DNA from: Flavobacteriaceae bacterium UBA3339
GTDB taxonomy: Bacteria; Bacteroidota; Bacteroidia; Flavobacteriales; Flavobacteriaceae
Assembly: GCA_002360925.1 (NCBI GenBank)
Contig: DERN01000016.1
Coordinates: 1 to 64,000, forward strand
Length of the DNA: 64,000 bases
Reading direction: 5' to 3'
Below the pieces are notes generated by a model, which saw only the letters and a list, made by a program, of their open reading frames with translations, was not told the origin of the DNA and searched no databases. The position numbers were made by a program, and so were the translations under genes. Of the stretch, positions 32,135 through 40,864 are shown piece by piece; the stretch's first letter is position 1, and each line of letters starts with the position of its first letter.

Positions 32135-33739
32135 ATGAGATTTTTAAACTATTTGAGCTTTTTTCTTATCCTTTCGTTGGTTCTTTTTACCAATTGTGCA
32201 AAGCGCGGAACAATTGACGGAGGTCCGAAAGATACGCTGGCTCCGGTTATTTTATCAACTTCACCCGAAAATTTCAGCACTAATTTTACTGCGAAAACGA
32301 TACAAATCAACTTTGACGAATATGTAAAATTAAACAAGGTAAACCAGCAGTTGATTATCTCTCCTCCAATGGAAATTCAGCCAGAAATTATTCCAATGGG
32401 ATATCCAAGTAAATATATTCGCATTAAGATTTTCGACACCTTAAAAAGCAACACAACCTATAGTTTTAACTTCGGCGAAAGCATTCAGGATAACAACGAA
32501 GGAAATCCGTACAGCAATTACCGTTACGTTTTTTCGACCGGAACTTATATTGACTCTTTAACATTAAAAACCACTTTTAAAGACGCTTACAGCACAGCGC
32601 ATTTAGGAAGAGTAAACGTTTTGTTATACGAAGCAAACGATTTTAACGATTCGACCATTTACAAGAAAAAACCGTTGTATGTTGCAAGTTCGTTAGATAG
32701 TTTGCGAGATGTTACGCTTGAAAATTTAAAAGAAGGTGCTTATTATTTAGTTGCTTTAGAGGAAAAGAACAGTAATTATAAATTCGATCCAAAAAGTGAT
32801 AAAATTGGTTATATTCCACAAAAAATCAATATTCCGAACGATAGTATTTTTAAATTAAATCTGTTTAAAGAAGAGAAATTACCAAATGCGTATCGTCCCG
32901 CTATGATTAGTCAAAACAAATGGTTGGTAGCTTATGAAGGAAATGTGCACGATTTAAAACTTTCGGTTTTGGGTAACAACAAACCTATTCCAAGCGTTTT
33001 TTCTAAAGTTCCCGAAAAAGATTCTATTTATGTTTATACGCCTTTAGAAAAATACGATTCGTTGAATTTTCAATTCCGTTCAGGAGCATACGAAAAGAGT
33101 TATTCGGTAACGCAACGCAACGTAAAACTGATTGATACGCTTCAGTTAAAGTTTATTAAAAGTGGGACTTTACATTTTAGAGATACGGTTTCTGTTTCGA
33201 CAAATACTCCGATAAAATCGGTTCATAACGATTTAATTCAACTAATTAGAAAAGATTCTACTCAAGTTGCTTTTTCAACCAAAATAGATAGTTTAAACAA
33301 TGTTGTAAAAATCGCTTTCGAGAAGAATGAAAACGAGAAATATACGCTTTCGTTACTTCCGAATAGTATTGTTGATTTTTATGATAAAAAAGTAAACGAT
33401 ACGATTGTACAGACGTTTCAAACAACCAAATTTTCGGATTATGGAAATATTACATTTCAATTATCAGGAACAGTAAACTATCCCATCATTTTTGAACTCT
33501 TATCAAAAGACGAAAAGCGATACGATTACCAATATATTACCGAAGAACGCCCGATTGAGTTTCAATTAATTGAACCTTCGAAATATTTCGTCCGAATTAT
33601 TGAAGATGCAAACGGAAACAAAAAATGGGATACCGGAAATTATTACAAGAAAACACAACCCGAAAATGTTATTAATTTCCCTTCCGAAATCGATATTCGA
33701 GCCAATTGGGAAAAGAACGAAACATTGGTGATGCCTTAA
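32135..33739 (+). CDS. lipoprotein with N-terminal Big_5-type Ig-like domain
   Basis: The protein has 534 residues. The signal ends in a lipobox LVLFTNC with Cys21. Directly after it comes KRGTIDGGPKDTLAPVILSTSP, then NFSTNFTAKTIQINFDEYVK, the signature of bacterial Ig-like domain 5 found in a conserved Bacteroidota lipoprotein family. Further segments (YSFNFGESIQDNNEGNPYSN, YYLVALEEKNSNYKFDP) are characteristic of the same family, and the C-terminus has NGNKKWDTGNYYKKTQPENV. It is probably anchored in the outer membrane; function unknown. The gene follows comF in the same direction. ATG at 32135 gives the compact signal. Confidence 0.88.
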   Translation: MRFLNYLSFFLILSLVLFTNCAKRGTIDGGPKDTLAPVILSTSPENFSTNFTAKTIQINFDEYVKLNKVNQQLIISPPMEIQPEIIPMGYPSKYIRIKIFDTLKSNTTYSFNFGESIQDNNEGNPYSNYRYVFSTGTYIDSLTLKTTFKDAYSTAHLGRVNVLLYEANDFNDSTIYKKKPLYVASSLDSLRDVTLENLKEGAYYLVALEEKNSNYKFDPKSDKIGYIPQKINIPNDSIFKLNLFKEEKLPNAYRPAMISQNKWLVAYEGNVHDLKLSVLGNNKPIPSVFSKVPEKDSIYVYTPLEKYDSLNFQFRSGAYEKSYSVTQRNVKLIDTLQLKFIKSGTLHFRDTVSVSTNTPIKSVHNDLIQLIRKDSTQVAFSTKIDSLNNVVKIAFEKNENEKYTLSLLPNSIVDFYDKKVNDTIVQTFQTTKFSDYGNITFQLSGTVNYPIIFELLSKDEKRYDYQYITEERPIEFQLIEPSKYFVRIIEDANGNKKWDTGNYYKKTQPENVINFPSEIDIRANWEKNETLVMP

Positions 33740-33826
33740 AGATTTTTTTTCAATTTAAAACTTAACATTGAGAATTCATTAAGTAATTATATTTTGCTTA
33801 TCTTTAGTAGATAAAAGAAATTTCTC

Positions 33827-34090
33827 ATGAAAAAAGATCAATTAAAGAAAAAATTAAAAGAGCAAAATAAACAGCTTAAAAAGCAAAAGTCTGTTATAAA
33901 ATCGTACAAAAAGTTATTAGAGGAGTACGAAGATATTTCAAAACGATTAAAAAAGAATATCAAACGTTTTGAAGGTTTATTAGAAGATGTTGAGATCGAA
34001 GAGGAACTTACTGAAGAAGAAATAGATCAAATTATGAGTCAGTTTAAGGAAGAAGCTGAAGATGTTTCGGAATCGGAAGAAAATAAATAA
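33827..34090 (+). CDS. small coiled-coil protein, 87 residues
   Basis: I do not recognise a family. The first 55 residues are very Lys-rich (MKKDQLKKKLKEQNKQLKKQ) with heptad-like Leu spacing, and the last 30 are acidic (EIEEELTEEEIDQIMSQFKE), so the protein is probably one long coiled coil with a charge switch. There is no signal peptide or membrane helix. It is preceded by an 87-bp gap and followed by a bidirectional terminator shared with terC, so it looks like a stand-alone transcript or the tail of the lipoprotein operon. Confidence 0.75.
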   Translation: MKKDQLKKKLKEQNKQLKKQKSVIKSYKKLLEEYEDISKRLKKNIKRFEGLLEDVEIEEELTEEEIDQIMSQFKEEAEDVSESEENK

Positions 34091-34101
34091 TTCGTAAAAA
34101 G

Positions 34102-34133
34102 CAAAAAGCCATCTAAATTAGATGGCTTTTTTA
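34102..34133. terminator. bidirectional intrinsic terminator
   Basis: AAAAAGCCATCTAA-ATTAGATGGCTTTTTT is a near-perfect stem with A- and T-runs, between the coiled-coil gene (+) and terC (-). Confidence 0.78.
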
Positions 34134-34149
34134 TATTAAATAAGATCTT

Positions 34150-35172
34150 TTATTCTTTCTGTCTTGATAAAAGCGACCAAATAATCGATAGCGTTAAAAC
34201 TCCGCCAATGATCATTAGCGAAACCGTTGAAGGAAAATGATAATAAGGCATTATAATCATTTTAACTCCGATGAATGTTAAGATTATTGCCAAACCATAA
34301 TGTAATTTCGAAAATAAATCCATTGAGTTTGCTAATAAGAAATACATTGATCTCAATCCTAAAATCGCAAAGATATTCGAAGTATAAAGGATAAACGGAT
34401 CGTCTGGAGCAATTGCAAAAATAGCAGGAATACTATCGACTGCGAAAACCAAATCCGTAATTTCGATAACCGCTAACGCAACAAACATCGGCGTTACCAT
34501 TTTAATTCCGTTTTGAACAGTAAAGAATTTATCTCCGTCAAAAGTATTGCTCACTTTAAAAAATTTGTGAACTAATCTTACACCAAAGTTTTTAGATAGA
34601 TCGCCTTCGCCTTCTTCATTATCATCTGATTTCGCAGATTTAATTCCTGCAAAAATTAAGAAGATACCGAAAACAAATAATATAATATTTAACTGACGCG
34701 GACCTCCTGTTTCAGGATCAATTCCTAAGAAAGGAAGCGTTATGTAGGTGTGTTTAATTAATTCTACACCTGCAAAAATAAAGATTGCTCTAAAAAACAA
34801 AGCTCCTAAAATCCCCCAAAACAACACTTTATGCTGATAATCTTTCGGAATTCTGAAAAACTTAAAAACTAAAATGAAGACGAAGAGATTATCGACCGAG
34901 AGTGCTTTTTCAATCCAATAAGCAGCCTGATATTTAGAGAAATTATCGGTTATTCCGTGAGGTTTATCTAAAACCCAGTAAACTACTCCACTAAAAACCA
35001 TTGAAAGCGCAATCCAAACCAAAGTCCAGTTTAAAGCTTCTTTGTTAGAAATAGTATGAGTTTTTTTATTAAAAACTCCTAAGTCTAGCAACAACATAAT
35101 TACAACTGCAATTGCAAAACCGCCAATCAACCAAGGATGATTGATCATATGATCTTCGGGCAAATTATTCAT
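34150..35172 (-). CDS. TerC-family integral membrane protein
   Basis: The protein has 340 residues with about nine membrane helices. The family's acidic membrane motifs are present: EKALSVDNLFVFILVFKFF (about 88-106) and EITDLVFAVDSIPAIFAIAP (about 236-255). Between them is a cytosolic loop with KSAKSDDNEEGEGDLSK. TerC/Alx-like proteins have been linked to manganese export and metalation of exported proteins; the tellurite name is historical. The start lies one base after the gpsA stop codon, so the two are almost certainly cotranscribed. A shared terminator follows the stop. Confidence 0.9.
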   Translation of the reverse strand: MNNLPEDHMINHPWLIGGFAIAVVIMLLLDLGVFNKKTHTISNKEALNWTLVWIALSMVFSGVVYWVLDKPHGITDNFSKYQAAYWIEKALSVDNLFVFILVFKFFRIPKDYQHKVLFWGILGALFFRAIFIFAGVELIKHTYITLPFLGIDPETGGPRQLNIILFVFGIFLIFAGIKSAKSDDNEEGEGDLSKNFGVRLVHKFFKVSNTFDGDKFFTVQNGIKMVTPMFVALAVIEITDLVFAVDSIPAIFAIAPDDPFILYTSNIFAILGLRSMYFLLANSMDLFSKLHYGLAIILTFIGVKMIIMPYYHFPSTVSLMIIGGVLTLSIIWSLLSRQKE

Positions 35173-35173
35173 C

Positions 35174-36166
35174 TTAATCTAATTTTTCTATTAGTTTTTT
35201 AAACACTTGTTTTGGTTCTTTTCCGTTATATAAAATCTCATAAACCGCATTAATAATCGGTGTTTTTGCCTTAAGTTCCTGATTCATGATATAAGCACTT
35301 TTTGCCGCATAATAACCTTCTGCAATCATGTTCATTTCCATTTGAGCCGATTTCACCGTATATCCTTTTCCAATCATGTTTCCAAACATACGATTTCTTG
35401 AAAAAAGCGAATAACCTGTTACTAACAAATCGCCTAAATAAGCCGAATCGTTAATATTTCGCTTCATTTTATATACTTGTTTAATGAATTTCTTCATTTC
35501 ACGAATCGCATTACTCATTAACAACGCCTGAAAATTATCTCCATATCCTAAGCCGTGCGCCATTCCGGCAGCAACTGCATAAATATTCTTTAACATGGCA
35601 GCATATTCAACTCCGATAACGTCGTCCGAAACTTTTGCTTTTATGTAATGACTTCTTAAACTTTTGGCGATACATTCGGCTATTTCCGGGTTTCCACCAG
35701 CAATTGTTAAAAAAGACAAACGTTCTAAAGCAACTTCTTCTGCATGACAAGGTCCGGCTAAAACAGCAATTTGCTCAATCGGAAGATTATATGTTTGCAT
35801 AAAATGCTGACCAACAATTAAACCTGTTTCCGGAATAATTCCTTTAATAGCAGAAATGATGATTTTATTTTCTAAAGAAACCGTTAGTTTTTGAAGTTCC
35901 TGCCCTAAAAAGGCCGACGGAATCGCAAAAATAAGATAATCGGCATATGAAATAGCCTCGTTTATGTCGCTTGTAAGAATTAATTGATCTGTATCGAACT
36001 CTACAGCGCTTAAGTAATTAGGATTGTGATGATTTTCTTTTATTGCTTCAATTGCAGTTTCGTTGCGCATATACCAAGCAATTTGCTCCATATTATGACA
36101 CAACATTTTGGCAATTGCGGTTGCCCAGCTTCCGCCGCCAATTACTGCAAATTTTGGATATTCCAT
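35174..36166 (-). CDS. gpsA: NAD(P)H-dependent glycerol-3-phosphate dehydrogenase
   Basis: The protein has 330 residues, starting MEYPKFAVIGGGSWATAIAK with the GxGxxA nucleotide loop at residues 9-14. Other family marks: LIFAIPSAFL, ISAIKGII, AVLAGPCHAEEVALE, and the catalytic Lys in YAAMLKNIYAVAAGMAHGLG, then NFQALLMSNAIREMKKF. It reduces dihydroxyacetone phosphate to sn-glycerol 3-phosphate for phospholipid synthesis in the cytosol. ATG at 36166 is preferred over an in-frame TTG at 36190. A -7 element (TATTTTTG, 36188-36195) lies upstream. It precedes terC. Confidence 0.96.
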   Translation of the reverse strand: MEYPKFAVIGGGSWATAIAKMLCHNMEQIAWYMRNETAIEAIKENHHNPNYLSAVEFDTDQLILTSDINEAISYADYLIFAIPSAFLGQELQKLTVSLENKIIISAIKGIIPETGLIVGQHFMQTYNLPIEQIAVLAGPCHAEEVALERLSFLTIAGGNPEIAECIAKSLRSHYIKAKVSDDVIGVEYAAMLKNIYAVAAGMAHGLGYGDNFQALLMSNAIREMKKFIKQVYKMKRNINDSAYLGDLLVTGYSLFSRNRMFGNMIGKGYTVKSAQMEMNMIAEGYYAAKSAYIMNQELKAKTPIINAVYEILYNGKEPKQVFKKLIEKLD

Positions 36167-36252
36167 TCTATTGCTTGATTTGAATTGCAAAAATAATATT
36201 TTTACGCTTATTACAATTTATTATTTTGTTAAGTCTGAAAAGTATTAAAATC

Positions 36253-36287
36253 AAAAAAGAATCAACCTTTTAAAGTTAATTCTTTTC
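36253..36287 (-). terminator. terminator after nadD
   Basis: On the minus strand AAAGAATTAAC and GTTGATTCTTTTTTG pair with one G-U and are followed by a T-run, just after the nadD stop codon. Confidence 0.55.
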
Positions 36288-36297
36288 TGTAAACTAT

Positions 36298-36879
36298 TTA
36301 CTTTCTATAAAACAAATTATGATCGATGTATTCCCAAACTTTTTCATCAAGCATTGGGCGTATGTCTTTGCCTTCCTTAACACTGTTTCGGATAAATGTA
36401 GAAGACAATTCGATAATTGGCGCTTCTACTTTATGGATTTTTGGATGATTGACAAATTCGTCCGGAACTTCTGATTCTGAAATTCGCGGATACACATAGA
36501 TATCATAATCTTTTAGAATTTGCTCGTAATTCTTCCATTTGTTTAACGATTTCAAATTATCTTCTCCCATAATCAACGAAAATTCATATTTCGGGAATTT
36601 TTCCGTTAAATGAATCAACGTATTAATCGTGTAATTAGGTTGCGGTAATTTGAATTCAATATCTGAAGGTTTAATTTTGTCGAAACGTTCCGTAGCTAAA
36701 TGAATCATGTGTAAACGATGATAATCTTCTAACAATCCTGATTTTTTTTTCAAAGGATTATGCGGCGTAACAACCATCCAAACCTCATCTAAATCACTAT
36801 TTTCTGCCAAATAATTGGCGATAATTAAATGACCAACATGAATGGGATTGAATGTTCCAAAATACAAACCTACCTTCAT
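36298..36879 (-). CDS. nadD: nicotinate-nucleotide adenylyltransferase
   Basis: The protein has 193 residues. MKVGLYFGTFNPIHVGHLII carries the GxFNPxHxGH ATP-binding signature, and SSTFIRNSVKEGKDIRPML near residue 160 the ISSTxIR-like motif. It also shows the family's VVTPHNPLKKKSGLLEDYHR and MGEDNLKSLNKWKN. It makes nicotinate adenine dinucleotide in NAD synthesis. It is the third gene of yicC-gmk-nadD, with 3 bp between gmk stop and its start, followed by a terminator. Confidence 0.96.
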   Translation of the reverse strand: MKVGLYFGTFNPIHVGHLIIANYLAENSDLDEVWMVVTPHNPLKKKSGLLEDYHRLHMIHLATERFDKIKPSDIEFKLPQPNYTINTLIHLTEKFPKYEFSLIMGEDNLKSLNKWKNYEQILKDYDIYVYPRISESEVPDEFVNHPKIHKVEAPIIELSSTFIRNSVKEGKDIRPMLDEKVWEYIDHNLFYRK

Positions 36880-36882
36880 GTT

Positions 36883-37461
36883 CTATGCGTTTACAAATTT
36901 TGAAACCAAATCGTAAGCTTCTTGTTTGGCGGTTTCTAAATCGTGATTTTCTAAAATTACATCGAATTCTGAAGCTCGAGAGATTTCGCGTTCTGCTTTT
37001 TCTAAACGCATTGAAATTTTTTCATCGCATTCGGTCTGACGGAAACGTAATCTTCGTTCTAATTCTTCAACCGAAGGCGGACTTACAAAAACAGCCAATG
37101 CTTGCTCTGGAAATTGCTTTTTAATATTTAAACCACCCACTACATCAATATCGAAAACCACATTTTTACCTTCGCTCCAAATACGTTCGATTTCAGATTT
37201 CAATGTTCCGTAAAAATTATCTTTATAAACCTCTTCGTATTCAATAAAAGCATTTTCTGAGATTTTTTTCTGAAATTCTTCCGCCGAAATAAAATAATAG
37301 TCTTTTCCATTGATTTCTCCTTCTCGCATATAACGTGAAGTTGCCGAAATTGAAAAAGCCATTTTTAGCTCAGGAAAAGTGAGTAGATGTTTTACAATTG
37401 TTGTTTTACCAGAACCCGAAGGCGCCGAAAAAACAATCAATTTCCCTTGTGGTTTCGTCAT
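36883..37461 (-). CDS. gmk: guanylate kinase
   Basis: The protein has 192 residues. The P-loop SAPSGSGKTTIVKHL is at about 12-26; the GMP-binding region follows as SATSRYMREGEINGKDYYFI. It also has FIEYEEVYKDNFYGTLKSEI and DIDVVGGLNIKKQFPE. It phosphorylates GMP to GDP in the cytosol. It lies between yicC (5 bp upstream) and nadD (3 bp downstream), forming a tight operon. Confidence 0.97.
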   Translation of the reverse strand: MTKPQGKLIVFSAPSGSGKTTIVKHLLTFPELKMAFSISATSRYMREGEINGKDYYFISAEEFQKKISENAFIEYEEVYKDNFYGTLKSEIERIWSEGKNVVFDIDVVGGLNIKKQFPEQALAVFVSPPSVEELERRLRFRQTECDEKISMRLEKAEREISRASEFDVILENHDLETAKQEAYDLVSKFVNA

Positions 37462-37466
37462 ATCTT

Positions 37467-38327
37467 TTAAAGTATGTTCAGTACTTGTTCTTTAATTTTT
37501 TCTAATTCGTCTTTCATCAAAACAACACATTTTTGCATTTTTGCATGATTCGATTTCGATCCCATTGTGTTGATTTCGCGTCCCATTTCCTGAGAAATAA
37601 AACCTAATTTACGACCATTTGCTTCGTTTCCACTCATGGTTTCAATAAAATAATCTAAATGATTCGTTAAACGAACTTTTTCTTCGTTGATGTCTAATTT
37701 TTCGATGTAATAAATCAATTCTTGCTCGAAACGATTTTGATCGACATTCACTTTTAACTCTTCTAATCCTTGACGAAGACGTTCTTTAACAGCATTAATT
37801 CGTTCTTCTTCATAGGTTTCAACTTCGTTCATTAACGTACGAATATTGTTGATGCGTTTTTCGAAATCGTTTTGAAGTTTTGCACCTTCCTGATTTCTAA
37901 ATGAACCAATATTATCTAAAGCTTCATTCAGAATAATCTGAATTTTTTTCCATTCCTCTTCATCTAATTCGCAACGTTCAACTTTTAAAGAATCGGGCAT
38001 TCTTACTGCCATTTTCATTAATTCGGTTGCATCGGCATCGGGAATAATCGCACGCATTTGATCGATATATGCTTTTACAATTGGCGCATTAATCGTAGAA
38101 GAAGTTTCTTCTCCTGTAACTTCAATATAAACCGAACATTCAATTTTCCCACGTTCTAATCGCTGTGCAATTACATTTCGAACTTCCAATTCCTTTTCTT
38201 TGTATTGTTGAGGCAAACGAACGCTTAAATCGAGATTTTTAGAGTTTAAAGATTTAATCTCTATGGTTATTTTTTTTAATGGCAATTGCACGAATGCTTT
38301 ACCAAAACCTGTCATCGAATGAATCAT
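37467..38327 (-). CDS. YicC/YloC-family endoribonuclease
   Basis: The protein has 286 residues, starting MIHSMTGFGKA, the classic YicC opening, followed by KKITIEIKSLNSKNLDLSVRLP. The C-terminal DUF1732 part has EQELIYYIEKLDINEEKVRLTN and the highly conserved GRKLGFISQEMGREINTMGSKSNH. YicC proteins cleave RNA, and E. coli YicC acts on a small RNA; the target here is unknown. It is the first gene of yicC-gmk-nadD, an arrangement common in many bacteria. Confidence 0.94.
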   Translation of the reverse strand: MIHSMTGFGKAFVQLPLKKITIEIKSLNSKNLDLSVRLPQQYKEKELEVRNVIAQRLERGKIECSVYIEVTGEETSSTINAPIVKAYIDQMRAIIPDADATELMKMAVRMPDSLKVERCELDEEEWKKIQIILNEALDNIGSFRNQEGAKLQNDFEKRINNIRTLMNEVETYEEERINAVKERLRQGLEELKVNVDQNRFEQELIYYIEKLDINEEKVRLTNHLDYFIETMSGNEANGRKLGFISQEMGREINTMGSKSNHAKMQKCVVLMKDELEKIKEQVLNIL

Positions 38328-38392
38328 ATATTGAAAAATTAAACCGCAAAGTTACACAAATGGAATGATTTATAAGATTTAGTGTTTAAAAA

Positions 38393-38424
38393 AAGCAGGA
38401 ATGAAAAAAATTCTCATCCTGCTT
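38393..38424 (-). terminator. terminator after the aquaporin gene
   Basis: On the minus strand AAGCAGGATGA and TCATTCCTGCTTTTTTT pair with one bulged base and are followed by a T-run. Confidence 0.65.
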
Positions 38425-38451
38425 GGTACTTTATATCAATAAATGATTTGC

Positions 38452-39162
38452 TTAAGCTTCTTGTTCGTCTTTTTGTAAAAGGAATCTGTAAATTAATCCG
38501 CCTACAATAGCTCCTGCAATTGGCGCTATCCAGAACAGCCATAATTGAGAAAGTGCTTCGCCGCCAACGAAAAGAGCCTGAGAAGTAGATCGAGCCGGAT
38601 TTACCGAAGTATTGGTAATCGGGATTGAAATAAGGTGAATTAACGTTAAAGCCAAACCAATGGCAATGCCCGCAAATTTTCCGTTTGCCCATTTATCAGT
38701 AGCTCCTAAAATAATAATTAAGAAAAAAGCCGTTAATAAAAACTCTGCTAAAAAAGCAGCGCCCATACTGTAACTTCTACCTGCATAACCTTCCATTTCA
38801 TAAAAATTGGTTGCAAACGCTCCGGCTCCTTCCGTACTAAAAGCTCCGGCTCCGTTTAAAATGATGTACAAACAAGCTGCTGCTACAGTTGCGCCAACAA
38901 CTTGTGCTACAATATAAGGTAACAAATCTTTCATTGGAAAACGCCCGCCTGCCAACAAACCAAAACTAACAGCCGGATTAAAATGTCCGCCCGAAATATG
39001 CCCAACAGCATAAGCCATTGTTAAAACGGTTAAACCAAAAGCCAAAGAAACTCCGGCTAAACCAATTCCAATTTCCGGTACACCTGCTGCAAAAACAGCC
39101 GCACCACAACCTCCGAAGACTAACCAAAAAGTTCCAAAGAACTCGGCAAATAACTTTTTCAT
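38452..39162 (-). CDS. aqpZ: aquaporin Z-like water channel
   Basis: The protein has 236 residues with six membrane helices. The first NPA box is in GGHFNPAVSFGLL (about 59-71), the second in NTSVNPARSTSQALF (about 183-197). The opening MKKLFAEFFGTFWLVFGGCG and the His in SGGHFNPA are typical of AqpZ. The pore residues are consistent with a water channel rather than a glycerol facilitator (no Asp after the second NPAR). It is a single-gene unit with its own terminator. Confidence 0.93.
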   Translation of the reverse strand: MKKLFAEFFGTFWLVFGGCGAAVFAAGVPEIGIGLAGVSLAFGLTVLTMAYAVGHISGGHFNPAVSFGLLAGGRFPMKDLLPYIVAQVVGATVAAACLYIILNGAGAFSTEGAGAFATNFYEMEGYAGRSYSMGAAFLAEFLLTAFFLIIILGATDKWANGKFAGIAIGLALTLIHLISIPITNTSVNPARSTSQALFVGGEALSQLWLFWIAPIAGAIVGGLIYRFLLQKDEQEA

Positions 39163-39244
39163 GCTTTTTATTTTTTGTGTTTATGTTAAATTTAACAAAA
39201 AACATTTAAAGTAAGTTCGTTTTAAGCAATCATTTTTCTTTTAT

Positions 39245-39601
39245 TTAATCCTGATTTACAGTTTGTAACATTGCTTCTACTGTTTTAGCTGCGTTTCCAA
39301 CAAATATTTTATCGTTATAGAAAATGACAGGGCGAGCTAAAAAGGTGTAATGTTCTAATATATAGTTTTTAAAATCGGTTTCGGTAAGTTGTTTATCTTT
39401 TAAACCTAACTCTTTATATAATTGAGCACGTTTGTTAAATAAAGCTTCGTAGCTTTTTGTGTGTTTAAATAGTTCGTCTAACTGAGATTCGGTTAATGGA
39501 TTTGATTTTATTTCCTGTAACTCGAATCGATCTATATTTTCGATTTGTTTCATTATTTTTTTACAGGTATCGCATGTTTTTAAATAATAGATTTTTTTCA
39601 T
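39245..39601 (-). CDS. ArsC/Spx-family thioredoxin-fold protein
   Basis: The protein has 118 residues. MKKIYYLKTCDTCKKIMKQI carries a CxxC at residues 10-13, and the ArsC-type Arg is in FLARPVIFYNDKIFVG. The length and FNKRAQLYKELG segment match the arsenate reductase-related family of Bacteroidota. The CxxC, rather than a single active-site Cys, makes arsenate reduction uncertain; a glutaredoxin-like or Spx-like role is possible. It lies 9 bp after the beta-barrel gene at 39611-40144 and is probably the last gene of that transcript. Confidence 0.85.
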   Translation of the reverse strand: MKKIYYLKTCDTCKKIMKQIENIDRFELQEIKSNPLTESQLDELFKHTKSYEALFNKRAQLYKELGLKDKQLTETDFKNYILEHYTFLARPVIFYNDKIFVGNAAKTVEAMLQTVNQD

Positions 39602-39610
39602 ATCGTTATT

Positions 39611-40144
39611 TTATATTTTTTGTAAATTTAAATTAATGGTTAGATTTAAAAATCCTTTATTAACAGGTTGATAATTTTTATTTAAAATATTAATCTGAGG
39701 ATTTATTGTAAATCTAAATTTTTCTAATCCAATCCCAATCATTGGAACGAATCTTAAATTTCCATTTTCAAAATTAGTATAACTAACTAATTCAGCTCCT
39801 AAAACTAAAAATTGATAGTTTATAATTCCATTTATCTTGGGGGCTATTGTAAATCTTTCTGTGTTTAAAACAATTTCGCTTCCTCCTCCATATTGATATC
39901 CTGCAACGCCATTATGTTTAGTTCTATTGATTTCTAAGTTTATTAAGTGAAACTTTTTATTATGTGGTTCTGCAAAACTATAACTATAGCCAACACCAAA
40001 ATTCAATGATTTATTATCGAAGTCAGGATCTTTTTTCTCCGGTTGGCTTTGTGCATTAACATTATTCAGTGTTATCATACTAAAAATAAAGAATAGGGAT
40101 ATCAATAACACATTTCTTTTATTTAGATTACAAATCTCACTCAT
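39611..40144 (-). CDS. predicted secreted beta-barrel-like hypothetical protein
   Basis: The protein has 177 residues. A signal peptide (VLLISLFFIFSMITLNNVNA, then QSQPEKK) is followed by alternating beta strands with aromatic ends (LNFGVGYSYSFAEP, FRFTINPQINILNKN, GFLNLTINLNLQKI), the look of a small outer-membrane beta-barrel. No named family recognised. Its ATG overlaps the stop region of the upstream lipoprotein gene by 8 bases (ATGAGTGA), so translation is probably coupled and the two may act together. Confidence 0.7.
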   Translation of the reverse strand: MSEICNLNKRNVLLISLFFIFSMITLNNVNAQSQPEKKDPDFDNKSLNFGVGYSYSFAEPHNKKFHLINLEINRTKHNGVAGYQYGGGSEIVLNTERFTIAPKINGIINYQFLVLGAELVSYTNFENGNLRFVPMIGIGLEKFRFTINPQINILNKNYQPVNKGFLNLTINLNLQKI

Positions 40145-40781
40145 TGTTCAGTCTTTTTTGAATACGTTGAATAACATAATCTGATTTTTTTCTTAAAGTA
40201 TCCTTATAAACAAAAGTTGTTTGTTTCCCCGTTTCAATATTGATTTTATGAATAGACGGAACTTGATCATACGAGTTTTGCAAAAGCATTACAATAGAAT
40301 CAGATTGCCAAAAAGCATCTTCTACCCAATAAGAAGGTCCTAAAAAACCAATTCGCCAGACTTTTTCATTTGGCATATCTACTAAATTAATTTCTTGATC
40401 CACATCGAACATCAACTTATTTGTCAATTTATCAACACTCCATTGATAACTATCAATATCAATATATTTTTTTCTGTCAGGACTATAAATTAAAAAGTCT
40501 GTATAAATAGGATTAAATTGTTCATCAAAGATTCCGTAAACTGTTCCTTCCATTTTTGAAATATCACTTTTCGATTCGTATACAAAGTGTTCTAAACTAA
40601 AAAGGCTATCGATTTCTGTTTGATAATACTTTTCCCAATTGTGTAAAGTAGGATTTTGAAATGACGAAACTTCAACACCTTCTTTAAATGTTGATTGGTT
40701 CTCAACTTCGATTGTTTTTTTTCTATCTGTACACGAAAACAGCAAATAACTACTAAGGATGATAAGTAAAAGTTTTTTCAT
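40137..40781 (-). CDS. hypothetical lipoprotein, 214 residues
   Basis: MKKLLLIILSSYLLFSC gives a lipobox with Cys17, after which comes TDRKKTIEVENQSTF. I do not recognise the mature domain (YQTEIDSLFSLEHFVYESKS, WRIGFLGPSYWVEDAFWQSD). ATG at 40781 gives the compact signal; the upstream in-frame start at 40811 adds a polar leader. Its end overlaps the beta-barrel gene by 8 bases, so the pair is likely translated together. Outer-membrane location is inferred. Confidence 0.72.
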   Translation of the reverse strand: MKKLLLIILSSYLLFSCTDRKKTIEVENQSTFKEGVEVSSFQNPTLHNWEKYYQTEIDSLFSLEHFVYESKSDISKMEGTVYGIFDEQFNPIYTDFLIYSPDRKKYIDIDSYQWSVDKLTNKLMFDVDQEINLVDMPNEKVWRIGFLGPSYWVEDAFWQSDSIVMLLQNSYDQVPSIHKINIETGKQTTFVYKDTLRKKSDYVIQRIQKRLNNE

Positions 40782-40801
40782 TTTGAGCAGTTTATCTAAA
40801 T

Positions 40802-40836
40802 AAAAAAGCAAGTTAGTGATTTACCAACTTGCTTTA
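40802..40836 (-). terminator. terminator after trhO
   Basis: On the minus strand AAGCAAGTTGGTAAATCACTAACTTGCTTTTTTAT-type pairing (AAGCAAGTT/AACTTGCTT) is followed by a T-run, 28 nt after the trhO stop codon. Confidence 0.7.
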
Positions 40837-40864
40837 ATACTTTATTGCTTAAAACAGGAAAAAT

